Counted from the stretch's first letter, positions 53,400 to 62,934 are shown. The stretch is DNA of 64,000 nucleotides from Lachnospiraceae bacterium (GCA_030825115.1 JAPJQL010000010.1:1-64000), one strand, 5' to 3'. Notes: generated by a model not told the origin, from the letters alone. Made by a program: numbers and translations.

Positions 53400-54093
53400 T
53401 TTTGTATCCTACCCCCCACACTGTGGTGATGATCTTATCCTGGCGCTCGTCTTCCTTCATCTTGCCGCGGAGGCGGCGGATATGTACCATGACCGTATTG
53501 TTGGCCTCGTATACCTTTTCATTCCACACCTTCTCAAAAATCTCATCCGTGCTGAACACCTTGCCCGGATTGGATGCCAGAAGATACAGGATGTCAAACT
53601 CGATCGGCGTCAGTTTGATCTCCTCATCGTAGACCAGAACCTTATGGTTATCTTTATTGATCGTCAGCCCCTTGATCGATATCTCATTCCGGGCATTCTC
53701 ATGTACGTTGCTGTTGGGATTCAGCTGGGTGTATCTTCTGAGCTGGGATTTTACCCGCGCAGTCAGTTCCAGCGGATTGAACGGCTTCACCACGTAGTCG
53801 TCCGCCCCGGTCCCAAGCCCCAGGATCTTATCCAGGTCCGTGGACTTCGCGCTCAGCATGATGATCGGGATGTTGTTCGTCTCCCGGATCTTCTTGCACA
53901 TCTCCAGGCCGTTCATCCCCGGCATCATGATATCCAAAAGAACCAGATGGATATCCTCCTTCTCCAGAATCTCCAGACCGTCCTGTGCATTGGACGCCTT
54001 AAATACCTTATATCCATCGCTGACAAGGTAGATCTCTACCAGATCCGCAATCTCCTGTTCATCATCTACTACCAAAATATTGGTCTCTGCCAT
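53389..54093 (-). CDS. OmpR-family response regulator of the ABC-2 exporter locus
   Basis: The 234-residue regulator has a receiver with Asp at about 54 (VLLDIMMPGMNG) and a winged-helix domain ending VWGVGYKIEK. AGGAGG lies upstream of ATG 54093. It is the first gene of a five-gene operon and probably regulates that operon. Confidence 0.94.
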   Translation of the reverse strand: MAETNILVVDDEQEIADLVEIYLVSDGYKVFKASNAQDGLEILEKEDIHLVLLDIMMPGMNGLEMCKKIRETNNIPIIMLSAKSTDLDKILGLGTGADDYVVKPFNPLELTARVKSQLRRYTQLNPNSNVHENARNEISIKGLTINKDNHKVLVYDEEIKLTPIEFDILYLLASNPGKVFSTDEIFEKVWNEKVYEANNTVMVHIRRLRGKMKEDERQDKIITTVWGVGYKIEK

Positions 54094-54241
54094 AATAAGC
54101 CTCCTTTTTCGTCGCCTTATATTCTATTGTCTAGTGTAGCATAAAATGTCGGTTCTTGCCTTACTTTTTTATTACAAAAATAGAAGGAATTTCCAGGGCA
54201 GACGGGAGCTCATCAGCAACTGATTCCGGTTTGAAAACATA

Positions 54242-54284
54242 AAAACAGCACCCGCCGCACCATAGAAACGGCAGATGCTGTTTT
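54242..54284 (-). terminator. Terminator of the ppx-ppk operon
   Basis: AAAACAGCA and TGCTGTTTT flank inner GCCG/CGGC pairing, followed by T residues on the minus strand. It lies between ppk and the next regulator gene. Confidence 0.82.
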
Positions 54285-54309
54285 ACTTATCTTATAAAAA
54301 TAATCTTTT

Positions 54310-56502
54310 TCATTCCAGCGCCTCCGCCGGCACAAACACCCTCGTATCTCTCACATCCGTGCTGGGAGTCTGGCGTTTTGCAAGCTCCGTTGCAATCTGA
54401 CAGAAAAATTCCTGGGAATTCACCAGCGCCTTGCCGCGCTTGTCAACCTTTTCATAGCTTCCGTCCGGCTGCAGGATATGCGCCTTCACATTGTCTTCCA
54501 GCTGTATATCCAGAATGCGGATTACCTCCCGCTTCAAAACAGGGTCTTCTACCGGGAACATGATCTCCACACGTTTGTCCAGATTTCTCGGCATCCAGTC
54601 TGCGCTGCCCATATACACCTCCGGGCTTCCGTCGTTTTCAAAATAGAAGATCCGGGCATGTTCCAGGAAATTGCCCACGATCGAATGGACGCTGATATTC
54701 TCGCTCAAGCCCGGCACGCCGGCTTTCAGGCAGCAGATGCCGCGCACCACCAGCTCGACCTTCACCCCGGCGCAGGAGGCCTCATACAGATTCGCGATCA
54801 CCTCTTTGTCACACAGGGAATTCATCTTTGCCTTGATATGGCCTGTGCGCCCGGCCAGCGCATTTGCAGTCTCTCTCCGGATCAGCCGGATGCACTTGTT
54901 CCGTAGCCACAGGGGGGCGAGGGACAGCTTATTCCAGGTCGGCGGCTCCGAGTAGCCCGACAGCATGTTAAATACCGCCGTTGCATCTTCTCCGATCTGC
55001 GGGTCGCAGGTCATGATACCGCAGTCCGTATACAGCTTTGCCGTAGAGTCGTTGTAATTTCCGGTCCCCAGGTGGACATAACGCCGGATACCGTCCTCTT
55101 CCCGTCTGACCACCAGCGTGATCTTGCTGTGGGTCTTCAGCCCTACCAGGCCGTAGATGACATGGCAGCCTGCCTTTTCCAGCTTCTTCGCCCAGTTGAT
55201 ATTGTTCTCCTCATCAAACCGCGCCTTTAGCTCCACCAGGACAGATACCTGCTTGCCGTTATCCGCCGCTTCTGCAAGGGCAGCGACGATGGGCGAATGG
55301 CCGCTGACCCGGTATAAAGTCTGTTTGATTGCCAGTACGTCCGGGTCTTTTGCCGCCTTTTGCACAAAATCGACTACCGGCTGGAACGTCTGGTAAGGAT
55401 GGTTCAAAAGGATATCCCCATTCCGTATATTGGTAAAAATATCATCGTCATTCATCAGCGCCGGCACCGGCTGAGGCGTATAGGACGCTGCTTTCAGATG
55501 GTCAAAGCCCGAAAGCCCGTACATCTTCATCAAAAAGGTCAGATCCAGGGGACCGTTGATCTCATAGATATCCCCACTGCCCACCTCCAGCTCCCGTTTC
55601 AGGATCTTCAGCAGGCGTTTATCCACCTTCTCTTCCACTTCCAGACGAATCACCTCGCCCCACTGGCGTTTTTTCAACTGCTTTTGAATCTCTTCCAGCA
55701 GATCGACCGCCTCTTCCTCATCCAGGGTAAAGTCCGCGTTTCTCATGATGCGGAACGGATGCGCCGACACGATATCATAGTTCAAAAACAACGCGTTCAT
55801 ATTGCGCTCGATGATCTCCTCCAAGAGAATGACCCTGCGCCCCTCTTCGCTGTCCGGAAGCTCCACAATCCGCGGCAGCCCGGCCGGAACCTGAACCATC
55901 GCAAACTCAAGCGCTGCTTCCTCCGCCCCTTTTTCTTTCTGCTTTGCATCCTCTCCGGCGAGGTAATGAGTCCCCCCGTTTTTCCTCTGTACCAGGGCCG
56001 CGATGTTCAGCGTCTTGTTCCTGATCAGGGGAAATGGCCGGGAGGAATCCACCGCCATCGGAGTCAGGACCGGATACACATTCTCCTCAAAATACCGGTC
56101 CACATATGCCTGCTCTGCCCCGCTCAGATCCTCATGCTCGCACACGATCTGCAGTCCCTGCTGCTTTAAGGCCGGAATCAGGGAACGGTTATAGGTGGAG
56201 TACTGCAGGTTCACCAGTTCATGGGTCTTTGCCCCGATCCTCGCAAGCTGTTCCCCCGGTTTCATGCCCGCAATGTCCGGTTTGTTGTATTTGGCATGCA
56301 CCATGTCCTTCAGGGAAGCCACGCGCACCATGAAAAACTCATCCAGGTTGGATGCCGTAATGCTCAAAAATTTCAGCCGTTCAAACAACGGATTCGTCTT
56401 GTCCCTGGCTTCACTCAGCACGCGGTGATTGAATTCCAGCCAGCTCAGTTCCCGATTCACATAATTTTTCGGATCTGTATAAATAGATTCTATCTCTGCC
56501 AT
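54310..56502 (-). CDS. ppk: Polyphosphate kinase 1
   Basis: The 730-residue PPK1 has the canonical N-terminus VNRELSWLEFNHRVL, head domain, and the catalytic region with the phosphorylated His in GLKTHSKITLVVRREEDG followed by YVHLGTGNYNDSTAKLYTD. It makes polyphosphate reversibly from ATP. It begins three bases after the ppx-like gene and ends at an intrinsic terminator. Confidence 0.96.
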   Translation of the reverse strand: MAEIESIYTDPKNYVNRELSWLEFNHRVLSEARDKTNPLFERLKFLSITASNLDEFFMVRVASLKDMVHAKYNKPDIAGMKPGEQLARIGAKTHELVNLQYSTYNRSLIPALKQQGLQIVCEHEDLSGAEQAYVDRYFEENVYPVLTPMAVDSSRPFPLIRNKTLNIAALVQRKNGGTHYLAGEDAKQKEKGAEEAALEFAMVQVPAGLPRIVELPDSEEGRRVILLEEIIERNMNALFLNYDIVSAHPFRIMRNADFTLDEEEAVDLLEEIQKQLKKRQWGEVIRLEVEEKVDKRLLKILKRELEVGSGDIYEINGPLDLTFLMKMYGLSGFDHLKAASYTPQPVPALMNDDDIFTNIRNGDILLNHPYQTFQPVVDFVQKAAKDPDVLAIKQTLYRVSGHSPIVAALAEAADNGKQVSVLVELKARFDEENNINWAKKLEKAGCHVIYGLVGLKTHSKITLVVRREEDGIRRYVHLGTGNYNDSTAKLYTDCGIMTCDPQIGEDATAVFNMLSGYSEPPTWNKLSLAPLWLRNKCIRLIRRETANALAGRTGHIKAKMNSLCDKEVIANLYEASCAGVKVELVVRGICCLKAGVPGLSENISVHSIVGNFLEHARIFYFENDGSPEVYMGSADWMPRNLDKRVEIMFPVEDPVLKREVIRILDIQLEDNVKAHILQPDGSYEKVDKRGKALVNSQEFFCQIATELAKRQTPSTDVRDTRVFVPAEALE

Positions 56503-56505
56503 GAT

Positions 56506-58065
56506 CTACACCCTCTTTTTCTGCTTAAGCACCGGCCGGATTCCATAGATTTCCTCGAAAAAATCTTCCTTTTGCCGGATGGACATGTCTTCTAACGTCA
56601 CATCCCCGATGTAATCCGTGCTTATCACAAGCCAGTTTCCCTTCACGCTGATCCTGCTTCCGGTCAGCTTCCCCTTATGCCCCCTGTCCATCGAATTGGA
56701 CAGGCGCAGGATAGCCGTCAGCTTTGCGATCACCATCACCACATTGTCCGGGTTCACCAGACGGCTGTCCCGGGACGCCTGCGCCGCTATCTCCACCTCG
56801 TCGTAGCGGAACGGCTGGATGTGGTAACGCACCACATTCGCCACGATCTCCCGCTCCAGATGGGACAGGCCGATGATTTCCGTGGCCATGATGATATTGT
56901 AAGCACAGTCTGTCGCATTCCGCATGGTGACAAACTTCCCGCAGGAATGCAGGTTTGCCGCAATCTGCAAAAGCAGCCGCTCCCGCCCTCCCAGCCCGTG
57001 ATATTTCTTCAGGCTGTCAAAAATCTCAAGCGCCGCCTTTTCCACAGTCTGCACATGGGCCATATGGCATTTGTAACGCTTTGCCATGTTGCGGGACGTA
57101 ACGATGATGTCATTGGCAAAATTGTGGTTAAAACGCAGAAGCTTTCGTTCCTCCGCATATTCCGCCGCGATCGCGTCCGTGATCCGGATGCCCGGCACCC
57201 ACAAAGTCTCCGCCCCGGTCACCTCCATCAGCCGGTTGTAAATGACGGCGGTCGGCAGCAGCATGGCCGCATAATCCGCATTCACGTCAAAATTCTCCTC
57301 CAACTGGTCCAGGGTCATCGTCTTCAGCCGTTCAAAAAATACTTTCATCTCCTCCCGCGATATCCGGTCCCGGCGCTGTTCTCCCCTCATTTTATAGTAG
57401 ATCATCAGGATCGACTCCCCGATACCGATCAGGTTCGATATCTCCCGGTCTTTTAGATACATCTTACGGAAGGTGATCAGCTCATTGTCCACCAGTTCCT
57501 CCACCAGCTCCTGCTGTACCTTTGCCGTCACCCGGACATGGGAGAGCATCTCCCGGAGGCGTAAAACCCCCAGCGGCAGGTTCTGGGTGGATACCAAAGA
57601 ATCCTTGTCAAACAGCGAGATCTGGACACTGCCAAACCCCACGTCCGCAATCGCCGTGCCCTTCTGGATGATCTTCTGGAACTCCGCATCTTTGGAAGCA
57701 ATCGCCTTATAGCTGATAAACCGATGCTCCGAGTTGCTGATGATCCTGATATCAATGCCGGTCCGCACGCGGATCTGGTCCAGCACGATCTGGCTGTTCT
57801 TCGCCTCCCTCATCGCACTGGAAGCATAGGCCCGGTACGCTTCCACCTGATACATCTTCATAACCCCGGAAAATTCCTCCAGGACCTGGCACATCTCCTC
57901 TACCAGCCCGTAGCTGATCTTCCCGTCATTGTAGGTGTCCCTGCCCAGCGCGATCATATGCTTGATATGGTCTACCTCGCGGATCCCGGTCTTCGCCGAC
58001 AGCTCATAGATTCCCAGTTCCAGTTCAAATGACCCTACATCGATTGCCGCAAAAGTACGTACCAT
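56506..58065 (-). CDS. ppx: Ppx/GppA-family exopolyphosphatase-like protein
   Basis: The 519-residue protein has the two actin-like ATPase-fold domains of Ppx/GppA, with AAIDVGSFELELGIYEL at the start, ISNSEHRF near 110-116, and a C-terminal HD-like domain. Deviations are seen: the glycine-rich DxGGGS loop reads DVGFGS (about 141-146) and the HD position reads LHSCGKF. It may hydrolyse polyphosphate or act as a sensor; the altered loops leave this open. It forms an operon with ppk under the promoter at 58098-58126. Confidence 0.88.
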   Translation of the reverse strand: MVRTFAAIDVGSFELELGIYELSAKTGIREVDHIKHMIALGRDTYNDGKISYGLVEEMCQVLEEFSGVMKMYQVEAYRAYASSAMREAKNSQIVLDQIRVRTGIDIRIISNSEHRFISYKAIASKDAEFQKIIQKGTAIADVGFGSVQISLFDKDSLVSTQNLPLGVLRLREMLSHVRVTAKVQQELVEELVDNELITFRKMYLKDREISNLIGIGESILMIYYKMRGEQRRDRISREEMKVFFERLKTMTLDQLEENFDVNADYAAMLLPTAVIYNRLMEVTGAETLWVPGIRITDAIAAEYAEERKLLRFNHNFANDIIVTSRNMAKRYKCHMAHVQTVEKAALEIFDSLKKYHGLGGRERLLLQIAANLHSCGKFVTMRNATDCAYNIIMATEIIGLSHLEREIVANVVRYHIQPFRYDEVEIAAQASRDSRLVNPDNVVMVIAKLTAILRLSNSMDRGHKGKLTGSRISVKGNWLVISTDYIGDVTLEDMSIRQKEDFFEEIYGIRPVLKQKKRV

Positions 58066-58097
58066 ATCCTGTCACTCCTTCCAAAATTCTGCGTCAG

Positions 58098-58126
58098 ATA
58101 ATAAGCATATTAAAGGTTTATGTAAA
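58098..58126 (-). promoter_or_regulatory. Promoter of the ppx-ppk operon
   Basis: TTTACA (58121-58126) and TATTAT (58098-58103) are 17 bases apart on the minus strand. Confidence 0.62.
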
Positions 58127-58175
58127 ACATCCGGTTTGCATTTTGTTAATTCCCTGTTAAATCACAAAAAATTTC

Positions 58176-59303
58176 TTAGTAGTTGCCGAGGATCCGCATA
58201 TTCTGCGCCTCTTTTGCAATCCCGCCCAGAGCATTTTTAATCCCTGCGTCGTCCAGGTTCCCTTCAATGTCGATAAAGAACCGGTACTCCCAGCTGCGCC
58301 CCGGGATTGGGCGGGACTCGATTTTCCTCATATTGACCCCGTTGAAGATGAAGTTTCCCAAGATATTGTACAGGGTACCGCTCTTATGGGCCAGCTCAAA
58401 ACTGATGGTCACCTTTTTGGCATCCTTTTGGTACACCGCTTCCCTGGACAGGATGATGAACCTGGTCGTATTCCCCTGATTGTTCTGGATTGCCCGTTTT
58501 AACACCTTAAGGCCATAAAGCCTTCCGGCAATCTCACTGGCAACCGCAGCCTGGGTCCTGTCGCCCTCCGCGCTGACTTTTTTCGCTGACACCGCCGTAT
58601 TTTCAAGACTGATCTGCCGCCATTCCCTGTGTTCTCCCAAAAATGCCGAACTCTGCATCAGGGCCTGCGGGTGGGAAAAGACGGTACGGATATCCGAAAG
58701 CTCGGCATCCGGCGTCCCAAGCAGGGCATGGCTCGCCGCGATCAAGGTCTCCGCCACAATATAGTTGTCATACTGTACCAGCAGGTCGTAGTTGTCGATG
58801 ACCGCTCCCGCGGAAGAGTTTTCAATCGGAAGCACGGCATAGTCGGCTCTCCCGTCCCGCACCTCCTGCATCGCATCCTCAAACCGCTCTACATGATAGG
58901 CATCGGCATCCATACCAAAAAATTGAAGGGTGGCCGCATGGCTGTATGCCCCTTCCACCCCCTGATATACTACCCGTACCCCGTCTAACTTCAGCTGGTC
59001 AACCTTTTGAAACCCAAGCTCCGTCTCAATCCCATGCTCGGCTAGCAGACGGTACTGGTAACGCCTGCTGATCGTCATCATCTGTCCAAACAGTTCCCGC
59101 ACCGCAATCTGGTTGTAATCCCCGTGGGCCATCTGCTTTACGGCTTCTAGCTTCTGCTTTTCCCGCACTCCGTCATACACGGCCTTTCCCGTCTTTATCT
59201 TATCCTCTGCGACCTCGCCGCAGACTGCCATCCTCTGTTCGAACAGTTCTACGATCTCTTTGTCGATCCGGTCTAACTGTTCCCTGCATTCCTGTAAATC
59301 CAC
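58176..59303 (-). CDS. pheA: Bifunctional chorismate mutase/prephenate dehydratase
   Basis: The 375-residue enzyme has a chorismate mutase domain (about 1-85), a prephenate dehydratase domain (about 108-280) with the catalytic NTTRF motif and an ACT domain with ESRP for phenylalanine feedback. It makes phenylpyruvate on the way to phenylalanine. It starts five bases after plsC. Confidence 0.95.
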   Translation of the reverse strand: MDLQECREQLDRIDKEIVELFEQRMAVCGEVAEDKIKTGKAVYDGVREKQKLEAVKQMAHGDYNQIAVRELFGQMMTISRRYQYRLLAEHGIETELGFQKVDQLKLDGVRVVYQGVEGAYSHAATLQFFGMDADAYHVERFEDAMQEVRDGRADYAVLPIENSSAGAVIDNYDLLVQYDNYIVAETLIAASHALLGTPDAELSDIRTVFSHPQALMQSSAFLGEHREWRQISLENTAVSAKKVSAEGDRTQAAVASEIAGRLYGLKVLKRAIQNNQGNTTRFIILSREAVYQKDAKKVTISFELAHKSGTLYNILGNFIFNGVNMRKIESRPIPGRSWEYRFFIDIEGNLDDAGIKNALGGIAKEAQNMRILGNY

Positions 59304-59308
59304 TGGAC

Positions 59309-60052
59309 CTATTTCCTCCGCGCCTGCTGTTCTTCTTTCAGCATTTCTATAATGATATTCCGGGTATAAGCGCCCGAACGCTTTCTGTCCTCCGGGGACA
59401 GTTCCTTCAGATAGATCGGTTTTCCGTACTCGATCGTCACCTCGGACGGCTTTATGAACGGAAGATGCCGCTCAAAAATCTCCGCTGTCCCCGTGATCGC
59501 CACCGGGACGATCGGGCAGCCGGATTTTTCCGCAATCTTTAAGCTGCCTTCCTTAAAAGGCAAAAGTTCCAGGATATCTTCACTTTCGCTGCGGGTTCCT
59601 TCCGGGAAGATCCAGATAGATATTCCATGTTTCACCTTTTCGATGCCCATCAGGATTGTCTTCAATCCCTCCTTGACATCCTTCCTGTCCAGGAACAGGC
59701 AGTTGACGTTCTTCATCCAGTCAGACAGAAGCGGATAGCGCAGCATCTCCTTTTTTGCCACGAACCCGGTCAGCCCCGGAACGCTGGTATAGCCTACCAG
59801 AATGTCAAAATAGCTTCTGTGGTTTCCCACATACAATACCGCCCCGTCGGGGATATTCTCCGCGCCCTTCACCGTCACCCTGGAACCGGTGATACGGATG
59901 ATCATGCGGAACATTGCCTGCACCACTTTCAGGCTGTACTCCTGCTCTTTTCTCCGGTTGTGCTTTGACACCGCCCGCGAACCGATCAGAAGCGGAATGC
60001 TGGAGATCAAAAAGCCAAAAAGTACCAGTGCCACTAATATAAATCGTATCAT
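59309..60052 (-). CDS. plsC: 1-acyl-sn-glycerol-3-phosphate acyltransferase (PlsC family)
   Basis: The product has 247 residues from ATG 60052 (GAGG eight bases upstream). It has an N-terminal helix, the NHRSYFD motif (H-x4-D) near 80 and FPEGTRS near 155, both diagnostic. It transfers an acyl chain to lysophosphatidic acid at the membrane, making phosphatidic acid. It appears to be cotranscribed with pheA, an unusual pairing. Confidence 0.93.
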   Translation of the reverse strand: MIRFILVALVLFGFLISSIPLLIGSRAVSKHNRRKEQEYSLKVVQAMFRMIIRITGSRVTVKGAENIPDGAVLYVGNHRSYFDILVGYTSVPGLTGFVAKKEMLRYPLLSDWMKNVNCLFLDRKDVKEGLKTILMGIEKVKHGISIWIFPEGTRSESEDILELLPFKEGSLKIAEKSGCPIVPVAITGTAEIFERHLPFIKPSEVTIEYGKPIYLKELSPEDRKRSGAYTRNIIIEMLKEEQQARRK

Positions 60053-60083
60053 CTCTTTCACCTCACTATGATGTCAAGTATAT

Positions 60084-60125
60084 AAAAAAAGAAAGGCAAA
60101 TACAAGTCATCTGCCCTTCTTTTTT
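60084..60125 (-). terminator. Terminator overlapping the end of the small membrane protein gene
   Basis: AAAAAAGAAAGGCA and TGCCCTTCTTTTTT form a 14-base stem with one mismatch, followed by T residues on the minus strand. It separates the small membrane gene from plsC. Confidence 0.75.
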
Positions 60126-60544
60126 GTAATTTCTTCGAACAACAGCCCTGTCCCAAACCACAGGGGCGCAAAATCAAGGCGGATCAACCCGCCCACATTC
60201 GTACGGCTCGCACTGTAATCCCAGGGACAGATCCCTCTGGCTTTCAGCCATGCGCCTGACAGGTATTCTGCCGTAAAGATCAGCACCATGTAAACCATCC
60301 CATGACGCAGATAACGGTCGGCAGGACGGATATCCGGCTCTCCCAAAAAGCGGTCGATGCCCTTTCCGATCGGCGCCAGCAGCGCTCCCATCCCATAGAT
60401 GGGAAACATGAGAAGGGACGTCCTTCCCATCAGCCTCCAATCCTGTGCCATGATGGATTCCACCGAGGTAAATATCACCTCCAGACACCATCCGGTCACT
60501 CCACACTTAAAAAAATTAAATAGTAATGTTCTCAGTCTGTCCAT
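60107..60544 (-). CDS. Putative ABC-transporter type IV family membrane protein (PF06541-like)
   Basis: The 145-residue protein has about four helices and the pattern TGWCLEVIFTSVES...GRTSLLMFPIYGMGALLAPIG. It fits the PF06541 'ABC-transporter type IV' family, whose function is not established. It has no good ribosome-binding site at ATG 60544. Its gene end overlaps its own terminator. Confidence 0.7.
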   Translation of the reverse strand: MDRLRTLLFNFFKCGVTGWCLEVIFTSVESIMAQDWRLMGRTSLLMFPIYGMGALLAPIGKGIDRFLGEPDIRPADRYLRHGMVYMVLIFTAEYLSGAWLKARGICPWDYSASRTNVGGLIRLDFAPLWFGTGLLFEEITKKKGR

Positions 60545-60586
60545 GACAGTAGTATGTGCAGTCTGTCACGGCATGATACATGTTTT

Positions 60587-62089
60587 TTAAAGCAGCGGCG
60601 ATAAAAGGCGGCTGCCCTGTTCCTTGATCCGTACCCAAAGGCTCCTCGCCTCATATACTTCGCGGGTCACTTCACGGCACCGGGTCAGGTCCTCCAAAAA
60701 CGCCTCCTCCAGCCGCTCCGTAGTATCCTCATCATAGATGATGGCGTTGACCTCAAAATTCAGTTCGAAACTGCGGATATCCATATTGGCAGTGCCATAG
60801 CAGTTCACCCGGCTGTCCACCATCACGCCCTTGGCATGAAGGAACCCATCCTCATAGGTGTAGCATCTGGCCCCTGCATCCACCAGTTCTCCGGTATAAG
60901 AATAGGTAGCCCAATATACAAACGGATGGTCCGGTTTGCAGGGAATCATCAGCCTGACATCCACTCCGGACTGCGCCGCGATCTTCAGCGCAGTCAGCAC
61001 TGCGTCGTCCGGCACAAAATACGGCGTCTGGATGTAGATATGATGTCTGGCCTTATGGAACAGTTCCAGATAATTGTCCCGGATCTGCCGGGTCTGGGAA
61101 TCCGGTCCGCTGGTTATGATCTGAATCCCCAGCGCATCCCGCTCCAGCTTATCGAGCATCACAGGCAGCGACGACATATTTCTCGCCGCACGGACCCGGT
61201 CCATAAAATAACGCCCGTCCTTAAACAGATTCTCCCTGACCGCATAATTCCAGTCGAGGGCAAACCGGATCTGCAGGCTGATGACCGCGTCCCCCTGGAT
61301 CTTTAAGTGGGTATCTCTCCAATATCCAAATTTGGGGTCCTTCCCCAGATATTCCCTTCCAATATTAAACCCGCCGACATAGCCGGTCTGTCCGTCTATC
61401 ACCACGATCTTCCTGTGGTTGCGGTAGTTTACACGGAGATTCAGGCGGCCAAGAAACGGTGGAAAGAAACAGCCCACGCGGATCCCTGCCTGTTCCAATT
61501 CCTTCCATCGCCTCTTTGGCATAAACCTGCCGCCCATTCCGTCATAAAGGATCCTCACCTCCACCCCATGCTTCACCCTGTCAAGCAGAATGGGAACAAT
61601 CGAATCAAACAGTTCATCATTTTTGATAATATAATACTGGATATGGATAAAATGCTCCGCCCGCCGAAGTTCCCTCCGGAGGTCTTCAAACTTCTCTTCT
61701 CCGTCGGTGAAGATCTCCACCTGGTTGTCCAGCGTGAGCACCGCGCCGGATGTCTCCAGATTATAGAGGACCAGATCGCCATATTCAGCCGCAAGCGGGT
61801 CCTCCAGATAAAGGTCATCGGACTTCAGGAAGTCTTCCTGGCTTTTTGCCGAGTACCGGAGCCGGTCCTCCACTTCCTTCACCCGAAACATCTTATTTTT
61901 ATGCATGTCCTGGGCAAAGATCAGGTAAAAGAAAAATCCGAACACCGGCACGAAATAGAGCAGGAGCAGCCATGTCCAGACAGACTTCGGGTCCCGCCTC
62001 TGAAAAAACACAATAATAATTGACAATACCAGGTTGATATAGAGCAGATGCTCCATCATCCATGTCCAGACTGCCGCCACCTGTGCCAT
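60587..62089 (-). CDS. cls: Cardiolipin synthase
   Basis: The 500-residue phospholipase D-type enzyme has two N-terminal helices and two HKD motifs: NYRNHRKIVVIDGQTGYVGGFNIG and LHAKGVMVDSRVNCYGTANMD. It joins phosphatidylglycerol molecules to make cardiolipin at the membrane. A promoter at 62132-62160 serves it. Confidence 0.95.
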   Translation of the reverse strand: MAQVAAVWTWMMEHLLYINLVLSIIIVFFQRRDPKSVWTWLLLLYFVPVFGFFFYLIFAQDMHKNKMFRVKEVEDRLRYSAKSQEDFLKSDDLYLEDPLAAEYGDLVLYNLETSGAVLTLDNQVEIFTDGEEKFEDLRRELRRAEHFIHIQYYIIKNDELFDSIVPILLDRVKHGVEVRILYDGMGGRFMPKRRWKELEQAGIRVGCFFPPFLGRLNLRVNYRNHRKIVVIDGQTGYVGGFNIGREYLGKDPKFGYWRDTHLKIQGDAVISLQIRFALDWNYAVRENLFKDGRYFMDRVRAARNMSSLPVMLDKLERDALGIQIITSGPDSQTRQIRDNYLELFHKARHHIYIQTPYFVPDDAVLTALKIAAQSGVDVRLMIPCKPDHPFVYWATYSYTGELVDAGARCYTYEDGFLHAKGVMVDSRVNCYGTANMDIRSFELNFEVNAIIYDEDTTERLEEAFLEDLTRCREVTREVYEARSLWVRIKEQGSRLLSPLL

Positions 62090-62131
62090 ACCTTCCGTCC
62101 TTTCTGATGATTCATTAAAAACTTATCACCT

Positions 62132-62160
62132 ATCATACCATGTTCCCTGCCGGATTTCAA
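62132..62160 (-). promoter_or_regulatory. Promoter of cls
   Basis: TTGAAA (62155-62160) and TATGAT (62132-62137) are 17 bases apart on the minus strand. The -35 box overlaps the stop of the pseudopilin gene. Confidence 0.6.
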
Positions 62161-62615
62161 TTGCCGATCCTGCGCGGGTTTGCGGGTACGATCTCAATCT
62201 GTTCCCCTTCTTCGTTCAATGTGATCTTATATTTGTCCACCTGATACACGATTTCCAGAAGAACTCCTGTATCCAGCTTGGCCGTCGCTCCTTTCAGCCT
62301 GGCGCCGGGACTGCATTTGATCTTCAGATACGGATAAAGGGCATGGTCCTTTGAGGTCAGTTTTCCCTCGATCAGCTTCATCATCACTCTGGGGTCGTCC
62401 AGGGTACCCGCCGCGTAATGTTCCGTCACAAACATCTGGGCAGAACTTTTTACGCTGTACGCTTCAATGACATACTGCCGTTCCTTTACTTTATCAATAA
62501 ATCCCAGAAGCGTCGGCACGGTCATGGCGGCAAGCACGGCCAGGATCACCAGCACCGTGATCACTTCTACCAGTGTCACGCCATCCCGGTTCCCCTTGTC
62601 TTTTTTATCCCCCAT
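62157..62615 (-). CDS. Orphan type IV pseudopilin-like protein
   Basis: The protein has about 152 residues. It has a short charged leader, the prepilin cleavage and methylation motif DGVTLVEVITVLVILA, an N-terminal hydrophobic helix and a soluble C-terminal domain. Pseudopilins build short pilus-like fibres in type II secretion or DNA uptake, but no assembly ATPase, membrane platform or prepilin peptidase is present here. ATG 62615 gives a 12-residue leader. TTG 62645, overlapping the upstream stop, is the alternative start. Confidence 0.78.
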   Translation of the reverse strand: MGDKKDKGNRDGVTLVEVITVLVILAVLAAMTVPTLLGFIDKVKERQYVIEAYSVKSSAQMFVTEHYAAGTLDDPRVMMKLIEGKLTSKDHALYPYLKIKCSPGARLKGATAKLDTGVLLEIVYQVDKYKITLNEEGEQIEIVPANPRRIGN

Positions 62616-62638
62616 CCGGTTTTTCAAACCAGCCGTAC

Positions 62639-62815
62639 TCAGCAAAAGCGGTTCTGCCGCTCGTCATAGTGATAATCCAGCATCTCCATCTTTGCCTCGA
62701 TTTCTGCCTGTTCCAGGTTCAGGGACCTGCACAGTTCCTCCAGCGACGGGTAGGTATCCCTCAGCTGGGTGTTCAGATAACTCAATAATATTACCGGGTC
62801 TTTTGGTACAGCCAT
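62639..62815 (-). CDS. DUF4250 protein
   Basis: The 58-residue protein matches DUF4250: AVPKDPVILLSYLNTQLRD, SLEELCRSLNL, ending in DYHYDERQNRFC. Function unknown; it is common in Clostridia. GGAGG lies nine bases before ATG 62815. It precedes the pseudopilin gene. Confidence 0.85.
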   Translation of the reverse strand: MAVPKDPVILLSYLNTQLRDTYPSLEELCRSLNLEQAEIEAKMEMLDYHYDERQNRFC

Positions 62816-62860
62816 CGTCTTTATCCTCCTGCTAATCTCTGTATAGCGGTGTCTATCAAG

Positions 62861-62889
62861 TTGTCCACCGGGCATACTTATGATACAAT
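62861..62889 (+). promoter_or_regulatory. Promoter of ansA
   Basis: TTGTCC (62861-62866) and TACAAT (62884-62889) are 17 bases apart, upstream of AGGAGG (62921-62926). Confidence 0.65.
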
Positions 62890-62934
62890 GTCAAGACAGA
62901 GAATTCAAGACTTTCGCAACAGGAGGATACCGAA

